A DNA stretch of 13,989 nt from DASPWV01 sp046727855 (GTDB lineage: Bacteria; Acidobacteriota; Vicinamibacteria; Vicinamibacterales; UBA2999), in assembly GCA_046727855.1 (NCBI GenBank), contig JBKPDL010000204.1, positions 1 through 13,989 of the forward strand, written 5' to 3'. Shown one piece after another: positions 6,263 to 13,751 of this stretch. Position 1 is the first letter of the stretch. Each line of letters opens with the position of its first letter. The position numbers and the translations under genes are program-made. Under the pieces are notes generated by a model. The model did no database searches. It was given only the letters and a program-made list of their open reading frames with translations, and had not been told where the DNA came from.

Positions 6263-7171
6263 ATGCGTCACTTGCTTGTCTTCAAACTCTTTGTAACCGC
6301 GTGTCTCATCTTGCGCGCCGCCTCCCCGGCTGTCGCACAGCAGAAGCCGGCGGAGCAGAAGCGTGCTGATCAGAAACCGGCGAGCGCGACGAAATTTGCG
6401 ACCTCGAAAGACGGCACGAAGATCGCCTACGAGATCAGCGGATCAGGTCCAGCCATTCTGTTGCTGCATGGCGCCGGCCAAACGCGCGCCGAATGGCAGC
6501 GCACCGACTACGTCAAGCGCCTCGCACCAAGCTTCACCGTGATTGCGGTCGACCTGCGCGGCAGTGGTGAAAGCGACAAGCCGACCAGGACCGAGGCGTA
6601 CGCGATCGAACGCCTCGTGGAGGACCTCCTGGCGGTTGCGGATGCTGCCCGTGCGCAGCGCTTTCACGTGTGGGGCTACGCCTATGGCGGCATCGTCGGA
6701 CGCTACCTCGCCACTCGCTCCGACCGTGTGCAGTCGCTCGCGTACATCGGGATTCCGATGGGTGCGGCTGCCAGCGGCATTTACCAGGACGCGATCACCG
6801 GCTTTCGTGCGCGCTGGCTGCCAATCATTCAAGCCCAGGAATCAGGCAAGCTCGATCGCTCCACGCTCGCGCCCGGTGACTATGAGGCGCTCACCAAAGG
6901 CGGCGTGAAGCTGTCGGTGGCATGGCAAGGCGCGCTGCTGGAGTATCCGCCGATGGAACCGGCCGAATTCAAGGTGCCGACGCTGTGGATGGTGGCCACA
7001 GGCGACACCGACGCAATGGCGAGTGTGAAGGCGTATGAAGGCAAGCTCGCAGAGACGAAGGTGACGCTCGCGCTGATCGACGGGCCGACGCATTCGGAAA
7101 CGCTGCAGCGCATCGATCTGACGTTCGACAAGTTGCTTGAGTTCACCAAGAAGGCGGAATCTGGATCGTGA
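6263..7171 (+). CDS. Secreted alpha/beta-hydrolase-fold protein lacking the nucleophile serine
   Basis: The 302-residue protein has an N-terminal signal peptide (about residues 1-25, ending AVAQQ) and a Lys/Gln/Ala-rich linker. An alpha/beta-hydrolase domain runs from about residue 45 to 297. The oxyanion region is LLLHGAGQTRAEW (residues 67-79) and the second strand motif is VIAVDLRGSGESDKP (93-107). The nucleophile elbow reads VWGYAYGG: residue 140, normally Ser in G-x-S-x-G, is Ala (codon GCC at 6680-6682). A plausible acid (Asp248 or Asp250, ATGDTD) and His277 (GPTHSE) remain. The protein may be a non-catalytic relative or have lost activity; a one-base TCC to GCC change would account for it. 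GGAGG at 6247-6251 lies 11 bases before ATG 6263, a rather long spacing. The substrate is unknown. Confidence 0.87.
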   Translation: MRHLLVFKLFVTACLILRAASPAVAQQKPAEQKRADQKPASATKFATSKDGTKIAYEISGSGPAILLLHGAGQTRAEWQRTDYVKRLAPSFTVIAVDLRGSGESDKPTRTEAYAIERLVEDLLAVADAARAQRFHVWGYAYGGIVGRYLATRSDRVQSLAYIGIPMGAAASGIYQDAITGFRARWLPIIQAQESGKLDRSTLAPGDYEALTKGGVKLSVAWQGALLEYPPMEPAEFKVPTLWMVATGDTDAMASVKAYEGKLAETKVTLALIDGPTHSETLQRIDLTFDKLLEFTKKAESGS

Positions 7172-7174
7172 ATC

Positions 7175-7237
7175 TGGAGATTTGGCGAGGTGGAGATTTG
7201 GAGCAGATTTCGCGATTTAGAGATTTAGAGATTTGGA
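7175..7237 (+). repeat. Short tandem/direct repeat of GATTTRGA-type units
   Basis: TGGAGATTTGG occurs at 7175-7185 and 7191-7201, and three tandem 8-bp units (GATTTAGA, GATTTAGA, GATTTGGA) fill 7214-7237. The last unit supplies the beginning of the GGAGG ribosome-binding site of the gene at 7245. The repeat covers nearly all of the spacer between the two plus-strand genes. Confidence 0.8.
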
Positions 7238-7244
7238 GGTTCCT

Positions 7245-7640
7245 GTGCGCATCGACATCTATACTCGCGGCGTCCTCACCGTCATTGCGATCGCGCTCGT
7301 TTATCTGGGCGTCGTCTTGACGCCGCTGCCTGCGGTGAGTGCGCAGTATGCGGCGCGGCCCGGCGACGACACGGGTCCGGCAAAAGTGGTGGTGGTGGGC
7401 TGGCAGAGCACGGACCAGATGCCGGTCACCATCGTCGACAGCATCACGCTGAAAACCGCGGGTGAGATGCGCGTCGCGGGAACAGTGCAGACGGAGCAGA
7501 AAGCGAACTCGGCGGACCGCGTTGTGCTGGTCGGCTGGGAAGAGCGCGCCTCGGAAACCAATCGCGGCACGCCCAATCAGCTCGACAGCAGTACGGCGTT
7601 TCGCGGCATTCCCGTGATGACGCCGCGCGATCCGCGCTGA
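7245..7640 (+). CDS. Small membrane-anchored or secreted protein of unknown function
   Basis: I do not recognise this family. GTG 7245 is the likely start because GGAGG (7235-7239) lies five bases upstream; a TTG at 7233 would be in frame but would overlap that site. The 131-residue product has a hydrophobic N-terminal segment (residues 9-30, VLTVIAIALVYLGVVLTPLP) ending in AVSAQ, which could be a signal peptide or an anchor. The exported part contains two similar strands, KVVVVGWQ (47-54) and RVVLVGWEE (92-100), separated by about 45 residues, suggesting an internal duplication or a small beta sheet. The C-terminus is polar (MTPRDPR). It follows the hydrolase gene on the same strand after a 73-base repeat-filled gap and is followed by a hairpin. 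Confidence 0.65.
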   Translation: MRIDIYTRGVLTVIAIALVYLGVVLTPLPAVSAQYAARPGDDTGPAKVVVVGWQSTDQMPVTIVDSITLKTAGEMRVAGTVQTEQKANSADRVVLVGWEERASETNRGTPNQLDSSTAFRGIPVMTPRDPR

Positions 7641-7644
7641 CAAA

Positions 7645-7668
7645 CGGGGCGAGCCGCAACTCGCCCCG
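7645..7668. terminator. Hairpin between convergent genes
   Basis: CGGGGCGAG (7645-7653) and CTCGCCCCG (7660-7668) form a perfect 9-bp stem with a 6-base loop, between the stop at 7640 on the plus strand and the stop at 7674 on the minus strand. There is no T-run on either side, so it may be a bidirectional, weak or processing-type terminator. Confidence 0.6.
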
Positions 7669-7673
7669 CGCCA

Positions 7674-10600
7674 TTACATTGCGGCTTTCTGGAACTCAGT
7701 CTGCACAGACTGCAGCTCCTTGACAACGTCGCTGAGCCGGTCGACGGCGTCCTTGCCAACCTTCTGGTCAGCTTGACCAGCCATCCGTTGAATATTCTCG
7801 ATCTGATTGATGAGCATCGGCTGCGGGTACGGACCAGGCATCTCGTTGAGCAGGGTCCACACTCGCTGCAGCGGATGCGCGAACTTGAGATCGAGCGGAC
7901 GCATGCCAGGCGGAGCAGGCGAAGGCGGCTTGACGCCGGCCTTCTGCATCGCCTGATCGACTTTCTCCTGAAGCTGACGTGCCTGAGCCAGCGTGTCACG
8001 CACTTTGATCAAGAAGGCAAATTGCTCGTCGAGGTCGGCTTGCGTGACGCCGTCTTTCAGCACGCGGGGATCCGCCTTGAGCTCGAAGGTACGCACGGCA
8101 TTGTAAGTGCCCGAGGTCAGGCGCACGCTGTACTTTCCAGGCGGCGCCATCGGACCGCTGCCGCTGTTGTTCACCCCGGGATAACGCATGTCCCAGTTAA
8201 AGCGCTGCATGCCGGCCTCGGCGCGCAGCGAAGAGGGGCCGCCACCACGACGGCCGGGACCGCGCATCTCCTGTCCCGCGCCAGCGGCGCGCGCAGTGCT
8301 CACGCCGAAGCTCCTGACCACCTGGCCCTTCGCGTCCAGCATTTCCAGTTTCGTGTCGCCTGAAGGCGCCGCCGCAAACCATACGTCGATGTGCGCGGCC
8401 GGTGCCGGGTATTCAGGCTCGCCTGCACCACCAGCGTTTGCGGCGGTGCGGTAACGGATGGCATCGCGTGGTTGGAAGAGGTACACCGGAGGTAGCGCCT
8501 CGCGTGACGCCGCTTGTTCGCCGTCGGCGCCGCCGTGTCCATAGTTCTCCTGGAGATTGGTGGGCGCGCCGGTCGCAAACATGCTTGCCAACTGCTGCAG
8601 CGGAGTCACGTTGTCCATGATCCAGAGAGATCGGCCCATTGTCGAGATCACGAGATCGTTGCGATGCACCTTGATGTCCGTGACCGGTGTTGCCGGCAGG
8701 TTCTGTTGCAGCGACTGCCAGTTCTTTCCGCCGTTGAACGACATGAACGCCGCAAATTCGGTCCCTGCGTAGAGCAGCCCTTCGCGCGCCGGATCTTCAC
8801 GCACGACATGAATCGGATGATCGCTCGGAATTCCGTTCTTCCCATCGGTCAAGAGCGTCCACGTTTCACCGTAGTCCGTCGTCTTGAAAACGTACGGCTT
8901 GAGATCGTGCTCACGCATGTAGCGATACACCGACACGTATGCCGTGCCACGACGATGGGGTGAGTCTTCGATGGTCTGGACGCGTCCGCCCGGCGCGAGA
9001 CCTTTGGGCGTCACGTTCTTCCATGTTTTGCCGTTGTCGCGCGACACGCTCACGGGCCCGTCGTTGGCGCCAACCCAGATCACGCCTTTCTCGAGGCGCG
9101 ATTCGACCATTGCGTAAATCGAGGAGTAGACCTCTTCACCAGTGATATCGCGCGTGATCGGATTGCCCGGGATGATTTGATACTCCGCTTCGTGCGCCGT
9201 GAGATCCGGGCTGATCGTCTCCCACGTCACGCCCTCGTCTGTCGAGCGATGCAGCACGTGCGACGCTTGATACACCACGCGCTCGTCGTGCGGCGACACG
9301 TACACCACCGTCTGGCGAGGGAAGCGATATTTGATTTCATCCGGGTCGTGGCCGTATCGGTTCTGCGGATATACCCAGTAATGCTTCTCCTGTCCGGTCT
9401 CGACGTTGTAGCGGCCCACTTCGCCTTTGCAGGATCCCCATACCGTCTTGCCGTCCTTGCGCGCCCAAATCTGCCCGGTCTCGCAGCCGGACGCCTGTTG
9501 CCACACTTCCGCGGGATGATCCACGGACCAGGAGTACGGCCAGTTGCTCGGAACGATCAGGGTGCTGTTGTCCTGCTGTGGCACGTAGAGGCGATAGGGG
9601 TACTGCTCGTCCACCGCCACCATGTAGTACTCGGCCGTCGGCTGATTGAGCTGTGTTGACCAGCTCTTCCCGCCGTTGAGCGTGACGTTGGCGCCGCCGT
9701 CGTTGACCTGCAGCATGATTGCGGGGTTGTCCGGATTGATCCACACACCATGGTTATCGCCGTGCGGCGTGTCGATGGCCGTAAACGTCTTGCCGCCGTC
9801 GCTGGATTTGTGGAATCCGAGCTCGCTCACAAACACCTCGTTCTCGTTCTGGGGATTCACGCTGACGTAATGGAAATAAAACGGCCGCGCGCGCAAGCGC
9901 TGCTGATTGTTGACGAGCGCCCAGGTCTCGCCGGCGTCGGCTGACTTGTACAACCCACCCTGTTCGGCGAGCCCTTCCACCATCGCGTACAGCACTTTGG
10001 GATTGCTGCGCGCGATGTCGAGATCGATCTTGCCGATGAGCGGCTGCGGCAGTCCGGCGGTGATGTGTTTCCATGTTTCGCCGCCGTCGCTGGACTTGTA
10101 GATGCCACCCTTGTCGGCGGGCCCGCCGCTGATGATGTCCCAGCCCTTGCGGAAGCCGCGATACATGGCCGCGTAGAGGACGTTGGGATTCTGCCAATCG
10201 ACTTCGACGTCGCGCCCACCGTGCTCGGTGTCCACATACAACACCTTGCGCCAGGTCTTGCCTCCGTCCGTCGTTTTGAAGATCCCGCGCTCGGCGTTTG
10301 GTCCGTACGGCGATCCGAGCGCCGCGAGCCACACGATATCCGGGTTGGTCGGATGCACCCGAAGGCCTCCGACTTGCCCCGATTCCTTCAGCCCCATGAA
10401 CTGAAAACTCTCGCCCGCGTCGGTCGATCTGTAGACACCGCGCCCGATGATCACGTTCGATCGAATCGCCGCACTACCGGTGCCGACCCACACGTGATTC
10501 GGATTCGAAGGCGCGACGTCAATCGAGCCAATCGATCCTGTCGCGATCTGTCCGTCACCAACCGGCGTCCACGTTATGCCCGCATCTTCGCTCTTCCACA

Positions 10601-10853
10601 CACCGCCGCCGGTTGCGCCGAAGTAGAACGTGTGCGGCTGCTGCCGCACGCCCGCAAACGCGGTGACGCGTCCGCCGCGCGACGCGCCGACGTTGCGCCA
10701 TTTCAAATCCTTGTAGGCGTTCAGCGGGACGAGCTGATTCGCGTCAGTCTGGGCCTGTAGCGGGGGATACGAGGCCGGCTGAGTGCCGAGCAGAACAGCC
10801 GCGAGCGCAGCTGCGGCAAGCGCCCGAACGAGCGGAAGGCGGATCGTCTCCAT
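7674..10853 (-). CDS. Large secreted BNR/Asp-box (VPS10/sortilin-like) beta-propeller protein
   Basis: The 1059-residue protein begins with a signal peptide (hydrophobic segment about 9-24) and is probably periplasmic or extracellular. Residues about 50-750 carry many Asp-box motifs of the form S-x-D-x-G-x-T-W: SEDAGITW (88-95), STDAGESF (143-150), TTDGGKTW (194-201), then SSDGGETW, SADAGETW, SSDGGKTF, STDEGVTW, SRDNGKTW and TTDYGETW. These predict one or two large beta-propellers of the type in sortilin and BNR glycosidases. A beta-rich region follows, including PPGKYSVRLTSGTYNAVRTF, then a helical, probably coiled-coil tail (VRDTLAQARQLQEKVDQAMQK). Such proteins are common and multi-copy in Acidobacteriota. 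No catalytic sialidase signature is visible, so annotation as a glycosyl hydrolase would be unsafe. It lies 50 bases downstream of the OxlT gene on the same strand, has no clear Shine-Dalgarno, and TATACT at 10866-10861 is a possible -10. Confidence 0.88.
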   Translation of the reverse strand: METIRLPLVRALAAAALAAVLLGTQPASYPPLQAQTDANQLVPLNAYKDLKWRNVGASRGGRVTAFAGVRQQPHTFYFGATGGGVWKSEDAGITWTPVGDGQIATGSIGSIDVAPSNPNHVWVGTGSAAIRSNVIIGRGVYRSTDAGESFQFMGLKESGQVGGLRVHPTNPDIVWLAALGSPYGPNAERGIFKTTDGGKTWRKVLYVDTEHGGRDVEVDWQNPNVLYAAMYRGFRKGWDIISGGPADKGGIYKSSDGGETWKHITAGLPQPLIGKIDLDIARSNPKVLYAMVEGLAEQGGLYKSADAGETWALVNNQQRLRARPFYFHYVSVNPQNENEVFVSELGFHKSSDGGKTFTAIDTPHGDNHGVWINPDNPAIMLQVNDGGANVTLNGGKSWSTQLNQPTAEYYMVAVDEQYPYRLYVPQQDNSTLIVPSNWPYSWSVDHPAEVWQQASGCETGQIWARKDGKTVWGSCKGEVGRYNVETGQEKHYWVYPQNRYGHDPDEIKYRFPRQTVVYVSPHDERVVYQASHVLHRSTDEGVTWETISPDLTAHEAEYQIIPGNPITRDITGEEVYSSIYAMVESRLEKGVIWVGANDGPVSVSRDNGKTWKNVTPKGLAPGGRVQTIEDSPHRRGTAYVSVYRYMREHDLKPYVFKTTDYGETWTLLTDGKNGIPSDHPIHVVREDPAREGLLYAGTEFAAFMSFNGGKNWQSLQQNLPATPVTDIKVHRNDLVISTMGRSLWIMDNVTPLQQLASMFATGAPTNLQENYGHGGADGEQAASREALPPVYLFQPRDAIRYRTAANAGGAGEPEYPAPAAHIDVWFAAAPSGDTKLEMLDAKGQVVRSFGVSTARAAGAGQEMRGPGRRGGGPSSLRAEAGMQRFNWDMRYPGVNNSGSGPMAPPGKYSVRLTSGTYNAVRTFELKADPRVLKDGVTQADLDEQFAFLIKVRDTLAQARQLQEKVDQAMQKAGVKPPSPAPPGMRPLDLKFAHPLQRVWTLLNEMPGPYPQPMLINQIENIQRMAGQADQKVGKDAVDRLSDVVKELQSVQTEFQKAAM

Positions 10854-10903
10854 GCGGAGGAGTATATCGATTGCGTGTCACGAGTTGTCTCGTCCGTTCA
10901 GGG

Positions 10904-12145
10904 CTATTTGGCTGCAACCGGCACTGCCACCGGTGCCACCCGCGGCGCGCGCGCGGCGCGCAGTGCGAACGCCAGCAGCGCGCCAAACAGCGCGAGCGCA
11001 GCGCTGCCGTAGAAGCACGCCGACCACGTGCCAAATGCTTCGAACAAACGCGCTGCAATTCCACCGGCGATGATCGCCGCCACACCCTTCGCGCTATACA
11101 TCACGCCATAGTTGGACGTGGCGTGTTTCGTACCGAAGTAGTCGCCGACGATCGACGGGAACAGCGAGAACACTTCGCCCCAGGTGAAGAACGTCAACAC
11201 CAGCGTGATCGTGAACAGCGTGCCGGAAAGCCTCCCCACGGTGAGCACCAGCAGCAAGCACGCCGTGTTAAGGATGAACGCGATTCCCATGGCGAGTTCA
11301 CGGCCGGTTCGATCCGACACCCAGCCCCAGAAGATTCGGCTCGCCCCGTTAGCCAGGGCGTTGAGCGAGGTCGCGAGCGTGAGCGCTGCCGCGGCGATTC
11401 CCCACGACTCCGCCATCGGCCCGGCGTTGGCGGTCACGAGCAGTCCGCCCGTCGCCATCGACACAAAGGCGAGGTAGAGCACGTAAAACTGCGGCGTGCG
11501 CAGCATCTCGGCTGTCGTGAAGTGCCGCTTGCCAACCTGCGTTGACGATGCGGCGCTCACCTCCGCGGTTACAGGCGCCGGGCTCGGCGCCGGATGACGG
11601 AGAAACTGCGCGACGATCAGGATGACGAGGCCTTGAAAAACGCCCGTAACCAGAAACGCCTGCTGATAACCGCGCGTCGCGATCGTCGAGGCGATGAACG
11701 GCATGAACAGCGCCGCACCACCACCAAATCCGGCCGCCATGATGCCCGACGCCAAGCCACGACGCGCGTCGAACCACTTGAGCACCGATCCGATGCAGCC
11801 GCCGTAAACGAGCGCGGCGCCGATTCCGGCCGTCACGTAGAGCGTGTAAAGCATCGGCAGCGTTGTCGCGAAGCCGAGTCCGCCCCAGCCGACCGCGCAG
11901 AGCACCGCCGCAACACTCGTGAACAGACGCGGGCCGAGGCGATCGATCAGCCAGCCTTGCGCTGGCTGCACCCACGTTTGAAACAGGATGAACAGCGTGA
12001 ACGCCCATTGAATGTCGGAGAGCTTCCAGCCGGTACCCGCTTGCAGCGGCTTGACGAAGAGCGTCCATGCGTACTGCAGATTGGCGATCATGATCATCGC
12101 GATGAGCGATGCAACGAGCTGAAACCAGCGATTCTTGGTGTTCAC
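10904..12145 (-). CDS. OxlT-like oxalate/formate antiporter-family MFS transporter
   Basis: The 413-residue inner-membrane carrier has about 12 hydrophobic segments in two halves joined by a loop near residues 183-212. It resembles the oxalate:formate antiporter family: ANLQYAWTLFVKPLQ in the first helix region, FQTWVQPAQGWLIDRLGPR in helix 2, NGASRIFWGWVSDRTGR around helix 8, and YSAKG in helix 11. Arg270 and Lys353 sit almost exactly where Oxalobacter OxlT has its essential Arg272 and Lys355, supporting a dicarboxylate or other small carboxylate as substrate. It starts at GTG 12145, which overlaps the preceding stop (GTGA) and has GAGGAGG six bases upstream, so translation is probably coupled to the preceding relic. 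The neighbouring hydratase and acyl-CoA synthetase remnant fit a role in organic-acid uptake. The true substrate is unproven. Confidence 0.87.
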   Translation of the reverse strand: MNTKNRWFQLVASLIAMIMIANLQYAWTLFVKPLQAGTGWKLSDIQWAFTLFILFQTWVQPAQGWLIDRLGPRLFTSVAAVLCAVGWGGLGFATTLPMLYTLYVTAGIGAALVYGGCIGSVLKWFDARRGLASGIMAAGFGGGAALFMPFIASTIATRGYQQAFLVTGVFQGLVILIVAQFLRHPAPSPAPVTAEVSAASSTQVGKRHFTTAEMLRTPQFYVLYLAFVSMATGGLLVTANAGPMAESWGIAAAALTLATSLNALANGASRIFWGWVSDRTGRELAMGIAFILNTACLLLVLTVGRLSGTLFTITLVLTFFTWGEVFSLFPSIVGDYFGTKHATSNYGVMYSAKGVAAIIAGGIAARLFEAFGTWSACFYGSAALALFGALLAFALRAARAPRVAPVAVPVAAK

Positions 12146-12704
12146 CGGACCGCCTCCTCGACCCGCGGCGCCGCGCGCGGCGCGCGGCGCCGTTCATCCA
12201 GCAGTTTCGTGCACGCGTGAACGGCGCGCGTCGCCGTCATCGGCATGCCGAGTTTTTCTCCCAGCTCAGCCACTGCGCCGGCAATCGCCTCGAGCTCCAG
12301 CGGGCGGCCCGCTTCGAGATCCTGCGGCATCGAGGTCTTGTGCGCGCCCACCTTTTCCGCGCCCGCCATCCGCTGCTCGATCGAGATCGGCAGCTCGATT
12401 CCGAGCCGCGCCGCCAGCGCTTCGGTTTCTACCATGATTTGGCGCACGAGCGCCGACACGTCCGGATGCCTGACCAGTTCCTCGAGTGTGCCGCCGTGAG
12501 CGCGCTGATCGGATTGAACGCCACGTTGCCGAGATCGCCGCCTTTGATGCCGGCGCTCGCGAACGCATCGGCAACCCCGTGTATTTGCTGCCGCAACGAG
12601 TCGTAGCTGACTTTCACGTTCTCGTCCGGCAGCACGATTGCCGTTTGCGAGCGCGGGGCCTGTTCGAGGAGTTCGAGCAGCGTTTGTGGTGATGTGATCG
12701 TCAT
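12142..12704 (-). pseudogene. Relic: acyl-CoA synthetase N-terminus fused to ketopantoate-reductase-like C-terminus, frameshifted
   Basis: From ATG 12704 the first ~55 residues (including TLLELLEQAPRSQTAIVLPD and VSYDSLRQQ) match the N-terminus of AMP-forming acyl-CoA synthetases of the oxalate-CoA-ligase kind. At about 12535 the same frame changes to NVAFNPISALT, a signature of the C-terminal domain of 2-dehydropantoate 2-reductase-like proteins. Near 12489-12497 a one-base loss shifts the frame, and the reductase domain continues in another frame as TLEELVRHPDVSALVRQ and onward (ARLGIELPISIEQRM, EKVGAHKTSMPQDLEAGRP) to the TGA at 12142-12144. A large deletion therefore fused two operon genes, removing most of the synthetase, including its adenylation motifs, and the NADPH-binding half of the reductase. 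Neither activity can remain. The 3' frame (12459-12142) still overlaps the OxlT start by four bases. Confidence 0.8.
12166..12192. repeat. Perfect 12-bp all-GC inverted repeat upstream of the OxlT start
   Basis: CGGCGCCGCGCG (12166-12177), loop CGG, CGCGCGGCGCCG (12181-12192) form a very stable hairpin. It lies in the 3' end of the reductase relic, about 20 bases before GTG 12145 and next to the GAGGAGG ribosome-binding site. It may slow the ribosome or RNA polymerase, or affect RNA processing. Confidence 0.75.
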
Positions 12705-12711
12705 AACCGTG

Positions 12712-13524
12712 TTAATCCAAGCGCAGCGTGAGCGCCGGCAGGTCGATGCCGCTGACCTCCGCGCGCCATGTTTCTCTGGCCGTGATCGCGTGCGCGGCGG
12801 TCAGTGTGCCGGTGCTGACGATTTCGCCGGCGTCGAGCGGCTCGCCGTGCCGCTCTCCCGACACGACGGCCGCCAACTCGCAGAGACAGAGTGCGGGGCT
12901 GCGTAGCGAGTTTTTGCCCGAGCCTTCCTCCACCAGCTCGCCGTTCTTCATCAAGCGAACCGTGAAGCGCGGTAATTGCTCCACGAGCGTGCTGATTGTA
13001 TTCGTCGTCACCGGCTGCGGCTCGCCGACGACCAGCGCCATGTGGAGGCCGTAGGCCGCGACGAAGTCTGCCGGTTGGAACTTCCAATCGGGAAAGACGC
13101 AGTCGTTCACTTCAAAACCGAGCGCCAGCCATTGCACGTTCGCGAGCGCGGCGGCTGGGTCGGTTGTGCCTGCCGGCAGCGGCTGCGCGAGCTTGAACAC
13201 GATTTCCGGCTCGATCCGCGGCGCGATTCTGCCGGTCAGCGAGAGCGAGGCGGCGTTGCCTCTCGCGTGCCGTACCGTGTCGTCGTACACGTGCGCCCAC
13301 ACCAACGTTTCGAGCTTCAGGATTCCCCACATCGCTCTGTTGGCGAACCCAACCTTCCGTCCCACGGGGCGATGGCCCTCGGCGCGGCGCCGATGCGCCA
13401 GCTCGGCTTCGGTCGCGTACGCGGTGGGGAGATCGAAGTCGGCGATCGACGTGGGCGGCGGGATCTGACGACCCGCTCGATAGGCGGCTTGAAGCTCTTC
13501 GGCGAGCGCTTTTGCGATGTTCAC
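12712..13524 (-). CDS. 2-keto-4-pentenoate hydratase-like (MhpD/FAH superfamily) enzyme
   Basis: The protein belongs to the fumarylacetoacetate-hydrolase superfamily, in the hydratase/decarboxylase branch that acts on 2-oxo-alkenoates in aromatic ring-cleavage pathways. From GTG 13524 it has 270 residues, the usual length for this branch. Marks are GRKVGFANRAMWG (55-67), the metal-binding ExE in RIEPEIVF (Glu105, Glu107), the acidic residue and loop in FEVNDCVFPDWKF (137-149), and the C-terminal GEIVSTGTLT (233-242). TTG codons at 13530 and 13557 are alternative starts; none has a good Shine-Dalgarno. The next gene, a relic, begins seven bases after its stop and OxlT follows, so these formed one operon. 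Upstream there are only repeats from 13558, so its normal promoter or an earlier operon gene seems missing. The exact substrate cannot be told. Confidence 0.83.
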   Translation of the reverse strand: MNIAKALAEELQAAYRAGRQIPPPTSIADFDLPTAYATEAELAHRRRAEGHRPVGRKVGFANRAMWGILKLETLVWAHVYDDTVRHARGNAASLSLTGRIAPRIEPEIVFKLAQPLPAGTTDPAAALANVQWLALGFEVNDCVFPDWKFQPADFVAAYGLHMALVVGEPQPVTTNTISTLVEQLPRFTVRLMKNGELVEEGSGKNSLRSPALCLCELAAVVSGERHGEPLDAGEIVSTGTLTAAHAITARETWRAEVSGIDLPALTLRLD

Positions 13525-13557
13525 GGGCAATGCCGAAATGGGAGGCCATTCTACCAA

Positions 13558-13741
13558 CAGGGAGATCTGGGAGATCAGGGACGAAAAACAGGGAGATCGG
13601 GGAGATCAGGGAGGAAAAACAGGGAATCGGGGAGATCAGGAAAAAAAAAGGGGAGGTCGGGGAGATCAGGGAGAAAAAACGGGGAAGGTCGGGGAGATCA
13701 AGGAGAAAAAAACGGGCAGGTCGGGGAGATCAAGGGAGGAA
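13558..13741 (+). repeat. Purine-rich tandem repeat, six units of about 30-32 bp
   Basis: Six degenerate head-to-tail units follow the pattern CAGGGAGATC, GGGGAGATC, AGGGAGG, then an A-run. The anchor GGGAGATCA recurs at 13569, 13600, 13630, 13660, 13692 and 13724 (spacing 30-32). The plus strand is almost pure G/A. There are no unique spacers between units. Several frames stay open through it, but the predicted peptides are only repeat translations. Confidence 0.92.
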
Positions 13742-13751
13742 AAAGTAAATC

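Noticed and set aside
7674..10853. Naming the BNR protein a sialidase or glycosyl hydrolase
   Set aside because: Asp-boxes are structural; no Arg triad or catalytic acid pattern of sialidases was recognised.
10880..10893. Terminator between the OxlT and BNR genes
   Set aside because: Only a 5-bp stem (ACGAG/CTCGT) with no T-run; too weak to call.
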